64,000 nt of DNA, taken from contig OX381704.1 of assembly GCA_947462335.1 (NCBI GenBank), forward strand, positions 48,054,942 through 48,118,941, in the 5' to 3' direction. Below are positions 45,562 through 55,626 of the stretch, one piece after another. Source of the stretch: Harmothoe impar. Its lineage: Eukaryota > Annelida > Polychaeta > Phyllodocida > Polynoidae. Under the pieces are notes generated by a model. The model did not search any database. It saw only the letters and a list, made by a program, of their open reading frames with translations, and was not told where the DNA came from. Position numbers and translations under genes: made by a program. Each line of letters begins with the position of its first letter. Position 1 is the first letter of the stretch.

Positions 45562-46618
45562 CCGGGCCAGAATGCAGTGGAAGGACAGTGTTAAACCAGT
45601 GCTAAAATAGTTGAGTGTGGCAGTAGTGCTTCAGTGATGACACAGTGTCAGTAACAGTGCCAAATCAGCATCCACTGCCTGTCCACTGCCTAACATTACA
45701 GACCAGGGTAGTAGTGGTCCAGTGATAGAGCAGTGTAAGATCAGTCTGCAAGCAGTAGTGGATCAGTATGTCCGAAATATGTAAATGAGGTGGTAGTGCT
45801 TGATCAGTAGCCTACTGATTTAGCACTGCTGCAGTAGTGGCTATTCAGTAGGTGTTGTAGCCCATAGCAAACTGGGCTTGTGGCAGTATTGGATCAGTAC
45901 TACTGAGCAACCACTGCATTAGCAGTAGCTAACCAGTAGACTACTGATGAAGCACTGCTGTAGCAGTGTGGCATCAGTAGTACTGATGCTAAGGTGAGCA
46001 ATCAGTGGATATAGAAATGTATATACATGTACAATTCAAAAGGCCTTTCAAAATGTTGGCCCAATAGAAAGAATGAGGCTGTTAGTGTGAGAACAGGTTT
46101 GTGTGATTTACTTACAATAGTCAATTCCTAATTCTATTTCAAGTAGTGCACTGTGATCACAGGGTCTTGAATGTATTGTATGCCCATTCTTATTGAGTAG
46201 CCTCCTTGTCAGAATATTTCTGTAAAATATGCTCCCTATGTGTTTCTCTGTTGGTCCCACTGGGTTCTGGCGCATTCTGTGTAACTGTCAGATTTGAATG
46301 TGTCTAGTAACCCAAATAAAAGTAGGCCATAAGTACCAGTATGTCAGTATTGAATCAGTGACTACTGAATTACCCTGACACTCGCCCTGGGGACTATGTC
46401 CCAGAAGTGTTGGATCAGTAGCCCTGGAAATAGCCCATCATCTGACAAAGAGATAGCAGTGTAAGTTCAGTGGACTACTGGGTGTGCACTGAATAAAGCA
46501 GTTGGGAATCAGTAGTTTTGGGAGTGATGGATCAGTGCATACTGAAATATGAAGTGGTGAATCAGTTTGGTTTCAGTGGTCACTGATTTAAGAAGTAGCT
46601 ACTGCCTTCTGGCCCGGG
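45562..46618. mobile_element. 1.06-kb element with CCCGGGCCAGAA ends and CAGTAG motifs
   Basis: The left end CCCGGGCCAGAATGCAGT pairs with CCCGGGCCAGAAGGCAGT read from the right end, one mismatch in 18. The interior is saturated with CAGTAG, GATCAGTA and palindromes such as CAGTAGACTACTG and CAGTAGCCTACTG, densest in the left 460 bases and right 280 bases. It has no coding capacity. The design resembles non-autonomous DNA transposons with many subterminal transposase sites. A target duplication is not clear (at most AC on each side). Confidence 0.75.
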
Positions 46619-47343
46619 ACTGCAGTGTTCTAGGGTGAACATGTCTAAAGATAAAAAGTATACCTCTGACAGCATTGCCTTCGGTCCTCACTACCTATCC
46701 TTACAGGTCTATAAGCACTGTAGCAGTCAAGTGAATCTCACTGTCTTTTTTAGATACTTTAGTATACTTATGTATGCTAAGATGCCCTCTGCACCCTCCA
46801 GCCCCATAACCTTTAGTATACTATAATGCATGTGGCTACTACATATCCATCGCTATACATGCATGTTTTCCCCTGCAGTTTGGCATCCTGGTGTTCAATA
46901 TGCCCAGTGTATTTATGAGAATCATATTCGCATTCATATGTGTGTGGGCTTATAACCATACACATCCACCTGCGTGTAGAGGTGGTGGGCGGGGGAGGGG
47001 GTAATAGACTTTCCATAGAAAACGTTATATTCAATCCTGGAACACGACAGCATGATTCTTACACTACTAATGAAGCTATGATAAAATTTCAGAATCGATC
47101 GGTAACCAACAGTGTGTGCCTTAGGCATACAGTCATGTAATACTGTGCCCCTTTGAAGATGGTGTGTCAGCTAACATTTGATGACTTTTTAATCATGCCA
47201 TATTACTATCGCATATTCTATCCTATACATACAGTACTCCCTAAATTTTAAAAGAATTGGCAGAGTCTAAATCCATAAGATTAGCACATGTAGTGCAATT
47301 ATTTTTGGTGTAGGTCGACACTAAAACTCCCTATGTGTTTATG
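46619..47343. other. Intergenic DNA
   Basis: No gene recognised. Short frames at 46635-46826 and 46940-47140 show no domain. Confidence 0.4.
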
Positions 47344-47553
47344 GTAGACTGACCTAAAGGTAACCATGTACCACGAGATGTCCACCTTAATTTTGTAGCC
47401 ATTTATGTATGGTGTTGTCTTTACTTGTCCTTTGCTGGAAAGAGTATCACTTAAAGTGTACTATGATACACAAAAACGGGAATACCATACATAAACAACT
47501 ACAAAATTAAGGTGGATATCTCATGGTACGTGGTTACCTTTAGGTCAGTCTAC
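47344..47553. mobile_element. 210-bp foldback element
   Basis: GTAGACTGACCTAAAGGTAA at the left is exactly inverted at the right end. The arms continue for about 75 bases with roughly five mismatches (through CCACCTTAATTTTGTAG and TTTATGTATGG), leaving a 60-base loop. No target duplication is clear. Probably a MITE. Confidence 0.8.
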
Positions 47554-47829
47554 TCTATACTACAGGGCTCAGTGCTTTCCCTATTAGCTAAGTTCCCATT
47601 ATGCTCACATAGGGGGGGGGGGGGGCACTGAGTCAGTGAGGTGAATAAGCAACATTGTTTTCTATCTCAAATGATGCATTTATAGACAAATATATCTAAC
47701 ATTGAGCACTGCACATCCGCTAAAATAATAACAAAACCCTTGACATTAAAATTGTATCCATTTAGAAAAAAAAGCTTTGGTAAGTCTATTAGCTTATATA
47801 CCATCTTTAATAGTATGTTCCTTGTGTGC
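47554..47829. other. Intergenic DNA
   Basis: G run of 13 at about 47611-47623. No gene recognised. Confidence 0.4.
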
Positions 47830-48070
47830 ACGTGCACACAGTCATAATAACGTCCAAATGACGTCATGTCATCTTCTAATCGTTTCCGGTAAACAACTAT
47901 TTCTGAGTCCACAGCCTCGTTCCCGTTTTGGATCTCTTCTGTTCCCATGGCGCATGCGCTCCTCGTCCTTGAAGAAAGTACAAATCTATCGCCCCCAACC
48001 AATCGTTACTGTTGTCCACAAGGCTTAAAAAGGGAATCTTATTACGGAGACTGCTTCTCCGCGACACAGG
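47830..48070. promoter_or_regulatory. CpG-rich promoter-like patch
   Basis: CpG is clearly denser here than in neighbouring DNA. The patch contains TGACGTCA, the full CRE palindrome (about 47859-47866), GTGCACGTGCAC (an E-box palindrome near 47829) and GCGCATGCGC (about 47951-47960), the core of the NRF1 consensus. On the minus strand GCGCCATGGG gives an ATG in a strong initiation context followed by about 95 open codons (MGTEEIQNGNEAV...); on the plus strand a frame of 85 codons runs 47947-48204. Neither protein is recognised, so a start of an unidentified gene on either strand is possible but unproven. Confidence 0.35.
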
Positions 48071-48208
48071 CTTCTCTTCTGGCAGCGGCCGATAAAGGGA
48101 TTAGGAGGACGAAAAATATTAAATCCAATCAGAACAGGTCTCTTGACAAACCAGAAGTTGGGCGAGTCCACAATGTATGGATGGAATGTGATTTGTTGTT
48201 TTGAATTG

Positions 48209-48255
48209 AATAAAGCAGACCGATTGGGCGTCTGGTTCTTGTTGGGTCTGCTTTA
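48209..48255. repeat. Perfect 12-bp stem hairpin
   Basis: ATAAAGCAGACC pairs with GGTCTGCTTTAT across a loop of about 23 bases. The left arm overlaps an AATAAA, so it could lie at a transcript end. It is not the histone 3' stem-loop. Confidence 0.65.
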
Positions 48256-48576
48256 TAGACCTCTCATACGTTGCACAAGTTAAAAGGCAAAATCATTCTC
48301 CAAAATGGTCAGGGGTATGTAATAAAGAAGGCAGCTGTAATATAGTGTAGTTATATGCAGGTTAGCAGGATTTTTTATTTCGAGCTATACTAGGCTTATC
48401 CAATATTAGTAAGCAGTATATACCGCTAACAACTTCAACATATCTGTAATCAAACAGTGATTCCAATTTTGATAACGTCCCTATAACTTGAATTATTGTA
48501 TTACTTATTGGTGTTTTTAAACAATACTGGTAAGCTTCTGAGATAATCATTAACACTGGTTGGTGCCCCTGGCTAG

Positions 48577-48894
48577 CTGTTACGATACTACTCTTACTCC
48601 CAAAGCCTCCCGAAGGAATTCAAGGCCCCGGTAACAGCCACATGGCCTTGAACTTAGGATTTTGCCTGATTTGGGCAATCCTTGCTGATAGGATGGAACC
48701 AGTGGACAGAAACCAGAATATATAATGGTAGTTTTACCATCATACTTTCTGGTTCCATTTCCCCTTCCTGTTCGCTGGTTCCAAGCTAACTACAGGGACT
48801 GCCCAAACCCAGCAAAATCCCAAGCTCAAGGTCATGTGGCTGTTACCAGAGCCTTCCTTCGGAAGGGTTTGGGAACGAGAGTATTCCGATACAG
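48577..48894. mobile_element. 318-bp foldback element
   Basis: The two halves are inverted copies along their whole length: CCGAAGGAATTCAAGGC and CCGAAGGAAGGCTCTGG, GGTAACAGCCACATGGCCTT and GGTAACAGCCACATGACCTT, and a centre ATGGTAGTTTTACCAT. Arm identity looks like about 75-80%, so it is older than the 22259-22560 element. No target duplication seen. Confidence 0.75.
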
Positions 48895-51800
48895 GTGGTC
48901 GAGTTTATTAGCTGCATGGGTATTAAACAACCCAACAATGTCACTTGAATACGCAAATCTCGGTACCCCTCCAGCGACAGTCGGACCGGTACTCAGCCCT
49001 ATTTGTAGGGACGCTGGGGTTTAAGGTAACGAGACTCACCTGGCCACTGTCCACCTGCCAATTAGCTTCTTTTGTCGGCATCTCATGGTTGAATCTGCCC
49101 AAGCTGTTCCGGTATGTTATACTCGGCAATATAAGTAAATGCACCCCATTAGATGTGGTAGTCTTGTCTCTAGTTTCCAATTATGTTATCTTATCATAAT
49201 TTAAATCAGTTTGTCTAGGTGTACGTTGATCTAATGATGAAATGTGCTATTAGGAACTAACGATGACAAGGTCACTATAAATGCGGTTCAGAATAACATA
49301 TTCACATCTCATATTGAAATAGCTAATTGGGAATATATGGTAGCTTTAATAAGTATTGAAGGTTACTAATAAGTCTTTATTAAGCATAATAAAGCTGACT
49401 ATATTAATGGGTCCAAATATTAGCATTTACTATAGCGTGTGCCTGTTCTGAATGTATTGTTGACATACTTGCACTTTTGATAATGCTATCACTACTACTA
49501 GTGCTTTAAAACAGACAGAAGTCCCCCCCCCCCTTTATTTTTTATATTGTTAAGAAATTGAAATTTACTTAATGCACATACACTTCAATCATCGGTAAAG
49601 GTATGATGGATATATATGGTCATGTGTTGGTATGATCATATAAACTTTAGTTCCAATATAGAATGCTATTCTAGGAGTGCAAGTCATGGTAAGATTCAGC
49701 TACTAGCATGACAGAATTCTGCACTATAGAACCAACTGTAAACGATGCCAACCGAAAATACGTCGATAAACATCACTGGTTAAATACACGTATATCATAT
49801 TCCCCTTTACATGAGCCATGTCTATAGACTTAACATGACTGGCTAATCCGTGGCCTTACCCCAAGATGGAATCGGGTCGTTCATAAATGCAGCAGACCTA
49901 GATAATTTCTTTTTCAGTTTTTAAACAGATAGATTAGGAAATGTCCATGAACACGTGCTGGTCATTAGTCAATGTCTATAAAAGATCAGTACTACTTCGA
50001 ATCCTACCAAGAAAATCCGTATGAACTAGATGCAGGACTTGAATTAATATAGTGGCATACCCGGTATATTTGTCAAATCATATGATCGGTAAGCTATACA
50101 CGTGGCTCTCCTCCTCAACTGGTTGAGCTTATACAAAACAGAACTAATGGTGTAAATTTATTTAACGATATTAATTACATTACATTAAGAATGAGCACAG
50201 GCACCCTGACGCCCCATCACTGGGCAGCAAAGGGTTAAACATTGATATAAATGCTGGAAATAAGTGTAGATAACAGCCCCACTCCTCCCTATATGTTGCT
50301 TCTAATCGGATGTATCTATGAGCATCCTGGATGAAAACCAGACGGCAAGCACATTTTGATTTTTAGTATTTCATATTTAGATAAGTGGATAGAGGTGCAC
50401 AGGTGCAGTTTGGTAGATCAGAGCCATGCATCCTACCACTGCCAAGTATAAATACCATACTGAATACAGTGTGATATTAATACAGCTAATATGTTAGTAT
50501 GGCTCCAGACTACATTGCTCAACACTAAGTTTAAAATATCTACATCACTATTGTAGTGGGTAAACCTTTGCATACCAGGTAATTGTGATGCTGCTCCGTT
50601 TATACCCTATCAGATCAGTTCGGTAACGTTCTAGGTAGACCCTTCTGCATATCCTGTATCTCGCAGGGGCTGCGGAACCACGAGGGCCAAGGGGCCCTGC
50701 CCCCCGCCTCCCAACTTTCAAGTTGAGGAGGCCAGACTAATATACGTTGCCCCCCCCCCCCCCAACCAACATTTTACCCTAGGAACCTTTATTCTTGCTA
50801 AACATTCTCCATGGCATCAGTCTTGTGGGATGTTAAGGAAAGAGAAAGCAAGGACACACTGGAGAGTCGGGGGAGACGGGGATATTGTTTAATGATATAG
50901 CAGTTTGATGAGTAGCTCACTGGTTTAAGGTATAAAGATATCTGCTCCTCCTTCCTCATCCTACTTTGCTGTCATAGATCCATATGCTACCCATCCCCAT
51001 TGGCCCTCCCTCTTATCCCCCTCTTCCTTTCTACCCCCTCATACCCTTGCTTCCCCCACCTTGCTCCTCTCCTGCCTGCCTGTCTCACTCCCGCCCTACT
51101 CACGGATACTCACCCACCTACCCAGAGCACACATAGCATTGTGCGTGTGGCACTGTGCCATATACCACCTCTCATCTTTGCAGGCATCTCAACCTGATAT
51201 TTCCTTGAAGTTTCCTTGCTATCAACTCTGGCCAAGTTGTCCGTGTGTACTGCGTTCGATGCTGCTCAGCCTGTGCCGAATTCCCACGGATGTCTGAGCC
51301 GTACAGTATTGGAATAGTATCTCAAGGAAAGGTCTTAGATTGGACCGTACATATTTGTTTGAAACGATAATAACTCTCGAAACATAGTTGTCCGTCACCT
51401 CCATGCTACATTACACAGTATTGTGTGTATGAAAGAGCCGGGCCTACACTGATATTCTTTGGCCCCCTATACGACCAATCTCTCAGTCACTATAGTACCT
51501 TACCAAGTTACCGGTACAGTAGTTATTTTTTATGACCAACCTAGGTTAGTTAATATTGTCAGGTTGGTCAGTACTACAACCAACTCACCTTAGTCTTTCC
51601 ATTTTAGGTCCTTTTGAGTAAGGCATTGGTCATGTTGTTTTGCCTCAGTCATTCTTAAATAGTACTTGGTCATGCCTGACCAATGTCACTATATATGACC
51701 AACCTGGGGTAGCCAGTACAGACTATATAAGGACCGGGGCTTTTAGATTATCTGTGTAGGTGCGGTCAACTAATAATCAAAACCTATATCAACCGGCAAT

Positions 51801-52123
51801 TTCTACTTCGTACGCCATATATGATGTTTTCGGACTGCTAGATTATACGCTATTACTAATGGGAAGTGAGACAACATTGCGGTCATTATTTGCACATGTA
51901 TATATTCCCACATCAAATATGAGGTTGTGGTTGGGACGTGCTTGGAATCTGGCAGTAAAAACTAACCTTTTATATTTGGTTAAACCACCAGGAGCAGCAT
52001 TGACTTGACAGAGATCGATCGAGGTACATAGAGGCACTGCTCTTTTTCTATTAAATGGTAGTGTAAATAGCCCCGAGATCAACATGAGGGAGCCGTATGT
52101 AGCTAGACCTCACATTTTACCCA
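48895..52123. other. Intergenic DNA
   Basis: No gene recognised. C runs at 49525-49534 and 50748-50763. GGCTGCGGAACCACGAGGG with adjoining GGGGCCCTGCCCCCC at 50668-50710 looks like a fragment of a G/C-run-bearing repeat. GACCAACCT or its complement recurs four times at 51534-51705 with partial inverted symmetry. Confidence 0.4.
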
Positions 52124-52322
52124 TTATATCCTTTATCGTCATGATGCAATCATGCACGAGCTCCCTTGAGTAACTCGCATCATGCCGACCCTGCGGGAGT
52201 GTATCAACCCCAATGGGTCTGCATGATGGATTATATAATGCACCCATGGCAAGGAGTATACTCGCCAGGGCTGCATTCATATATCATGTCGACAAGGGGC
52301 ATATTGCTGCCCTAAGATGGCC
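52124..52322. mobile_element. Palindromic foldback family, copy 6
   Basis: Contains TCCTTTATCGTCATGATGCA, GAGTAACTCGCATCATGCCG, GGGAGTGTATCAACCCC, GTCTGCATGATGGATTATAT, TACTCGCCAGGGCTGCATTC and CATGTCGACAAGGGGCATAT in family order. The outermost inverted ends are poorly preserved. Confidence 0.65.
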
Positions 52323-52525
52323 ATAGAGTGAGTATATAGACGCAGGCTGTTACATGGTATTAACTCAGAGTGACTCCATTGTGGGGCAGCCATGCCCACA
52401 TCTCCCCTGGGTCTGCCGGGCGGAGGGTGGCCGATGCACAGTACACCAGTAATGACTGAGAGTTGGGTAATCTGTGGTGGGAGCAGCTCATTCTGCTCAG
52501 CTGCTCGGTGCCTGCTCTAGACTAG
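52323..52525. other. Spacer between two family copies
   Basis: About 200 bases, with GAGCAGCTC at 52481-52489 followed by a near match, CTCAGCTGCTCGG. No gene. Confidence 0.45.
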
Positions 52526-52735
52526 TCCTTTAAGGACCGCATAGTGCATTAGTGCATTATTATGCACTTCAGTCTGCATGGATGCGGCCCTGGTGAACAG
52601 TAAGTCACCAGCTCTGTATTAAAGCTTCATGCCGATCCTACGGGGTTGATACACCCCCGAAAGGTTGGCATGATACATGCATTCAGCCCTGGTGAGTAGG
52701 CTGTATTCGTGCATCATGAGTCCTCGTATCTACCC
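52526..52735. mobile_element. Palindromic foldback family, copy 7
   Basis: Starts CCTTTAAGGACCGCATAGTG, then CATGGATGCGGCCCTGGTGA, TTCATGCCGATCCTACGGGG, TTGATACACCCCCGAAAGGT, TGGCATGATACATGCATTCA and GCCCTGGTGAGTAGG. It stops before the right inverted end. Confidence 0.7.
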
Positions 52736-53916
52736 CTAATGTATAGGCTTAGTACAGAATCATTGACATTTCCATTGAAGTGCATGTAATAACAATTCCG
52801 GTATCACACATTCGATGACAAGCTACCTTTTATCGGGATGATATTGTGTATAGTTAATATATGGTATTATGATAAAACTACGGATGAAACCACAACCAGC
52901 ATAGCAACACGTCTACATCGAATGATGTATAGATCTACATCAGGCTAGATGATGATACACATATGACAAGAGCATTAGTAGTACACATGTATGCAACACT
53001 ATTGGTAAAAAGAGAAAGAGAGAGAGACTGAACATTGCCAAGTCCACCAGATGTAAAATAGAGACTCGACCTCTATGTATCCTGTCTAGACAGGCTACTA
53101 CCCCACTACCCGTCTGCTTATTATGAGAGTGGATTCTGCTCACGTCCCCGCCAATCATCCGGCCCCTACCTCTGTACGAGCAGCTCCCTGAGCAGCTCAC
53201 CGGGCTATGGCTTCAATGGGAGCAGCAGCAGAGGGGATATGTGAGTGTAGAGATAGTCTTGGCTCAGACATCAACAGTGCATGGCCTGACACAACGAGTC
53301 GCCTCTAGGGCCCATGAAGCAAGGCCGTTAGGAAGGGGGACCATCCAGGACTATTCATACATAAAGAAAATACTATCCATATATATATCCTTAGGACCGC
53401 CGGTACTTTCTGGAGGCGCACTGTCATAGCGTATTGTTTCCAATGCAAACGCAAAATCTTGGCTTTCAGAGGGCCCTTTTTACTATACACATTGGCCCGC
53501 TATGGCAGTGCTAATAGGAAGTAACCAATCACTCTTGTTGGGTCAGATGGAAGATGATATTAGTCACATAATTTATATGTCCTGCAATGTACATATTATG
53601 CCGGCATCTTTAGTTTTCTAGAGAGCTTTCAGATATTCTAGAGCTGTGTAATCACTGCGATGACCGATATCAAAACAGAAAGCAGCATTCTAGCATGCGC
53701 TGAGATAATCGTGCAATGGAATGGCATGTACATATTATAGTCTGTAAGCCCATTTAATATGGTGATCTAGTGACACTGTAGTTGTTCAGATCAGATCACA
53801 TGATGTCGAGAGGGATGCCGACTTTGTGAGAAACCTGTGATAGTAATGTGATAGAGGTGTCACCATGTATCTACATTACTGTCATGGATGGGTCTAATAT
53901 ATGGGTATAGACCCCT
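52736..53916. other. Intergenic DNA
   Basis: No gene recognised. Two GAGCAGCTC copies lie 12 bases apart at 53178 and 53190. Confidence 0.4.
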
Positions 53917-54200
53917 AAAATCGACATGGCGACATGGCAATTTCTTTAAATCGACATGGCGACATGGCCATTTCTGAAAATCGACATGTGACATGGGGCT
54001 TAGTGACATGGAAAAAGGATCTCATATAGAGTGAAGTAGGCTACCAAACCCTTTCTTCAAATTGGTCTTTGTGGGTTTTCAAATTCCTAGATTTTCCCAT
54101 ATGCCCCTAAATTTGTTTCCTTAGTGACACTAGTGATGTGGATTTTTCCTTAATGACATGTGACATGGCCATTTCTTAAAATCGACATGCGACATGGGGA
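53917..54200. repeat. ATCGACATGGCGACATGG repeats
   Basis: AAATCGACATGGCGACATGG with CCATTTCTTAA recurs at about 53918, 53949, 53979 and 54165-54200, split by a 110-base unrelated insert. Each unit itself contains GACATGG twice. A C run of about 17 follows. Confidence 0.75.
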
Positions 54201-55524
54201 CCACCCCCCCCCCCCCCCCATATACCCCCCCCCCTAATATAGTAACACACCCTGGGTGACGCGTCCCTGTATCTAGGTGAATGTAGGACGTTCAGGTCAG
54301 ACCAGGAGATGTGTCTATAGTAAGGGAGACTTTGGTGAGTGTCACTTTCAATGAGACCTCTGTCTCAGTGCCGGATGGCTTATTTTGATATTGGCTTGGC
54401 ACCCAGGCTACAGACCGTGGCCCCACCCTGCCTTTGTTTGACTAGGAGACCAGCGGGATAAGGAATCCAGGTCTGACATAACTCCAACTGACAGTCATCA
54501 AGGACACATAGAAAAACATGTGACAACGCCCAATCCCAGTAATTCACGCGGAAGGCGGCTTCTTTCATCTCCTGTCTTGTGGAAGTCTAGCCCCGGGTTT
54601 AATGCGTACCTGGGTGCCGCTCGGCGTATTAACGTGGAGAATGGTGCAATAATTAATTGGAATTGTTCTTTAGTCAGTTGGACAACTTTTCTTTTAGGAG
54701 TATTAATGACATGAAACATCACATTTTAACGAGGGGTCTCCTATCGCTCGGCCGACCACATGGGTACTCGACGACACAGGTTCAAATTTCTGTCCATGAA
54801 TAACTGGTCAGCATATAGCCAAGTCCTTATCCCGTGGTAACCCAGGTTACTAATGATTTAAGATCATTATTCTGTCTGATTATGTATGTCTCGACGTAGT
54901 CATTAATTCAAATTCTTCAGGTAAAATCCCGAATTGGCCATTGCCCTTCGCCTTAATTCATACATAAAGTTTCTGAGCATTAGGCCACTCGAAAGGGGTT
55001 TCTCATAACCAACCATTTGACGAGGGAGTTTCAAATATGAAAATTACTTGGGGTTACTATTACAAATTTCCATTTCAGTAATTACGATTTTATTGATCTG
55101 CAAGAACTGTGAAGACGTAAGATATCTCTAGTTCACTGCATTAACGACACATATATGCCAATATGTCTTGACGTGATGATATTTTCCATTGACGAATTGT
55201 TAGAAGGAAGTATTCTAAAAAAACAAGATTCGTGTGAAGCGCGCGGAGAGGAGACTGTTCTTTAGTCAGTTGAACTTTTCTTTTAGGAGTATTAATGACA
55301 TGAAACATGTCATTTGCGTTACATTTTAGGCCACTTTAAAGCTTCTTGCTGGTGTCAGGGCAGCAGGGGTTAAATAAACTGTACCCATGATACGATGGGC
55401 AGAATAGATCTATACCGTAAGTCCTTAAACCCCAATCAGCCGCCTACTCCAGACTGCAATAGATAAGTAGACCCTGCTCCTCTACAGCCGTCATTCTTCT
55501 ACATCAGTGACATCAAACTCACAT
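54201..55524. other. Intergenic DNA with a 56-bp duplication
   Basis: 54664-54719 and 55256-55308 are the same sequence except for three missing bases in the second (both start TGTTCTTTAGTCAGTTG and end TATTAATGACATGAAACAT). No gene recognised. Confidence 0.5.
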
Positions 55525-55626
55525 CATTTACTATTCTAGGATGATGAGCAGCTCACAGCATTTACTATTCTAGGATGATGATCTGCTCACAGCATTTACT
55601 ATTCTAGGATTAAGAGCAGCTCACAC
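55525..55626. repeat. 34-bp repeat, three copies
   Basis: CATTTACTATTCTAGGATGA plus TGAGCAGCTCACAG starts at 55525, 55559 and 55593. Two of the copies carry an exact GAGCAGCTC (55546, 55614). Confidence 0.9.
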
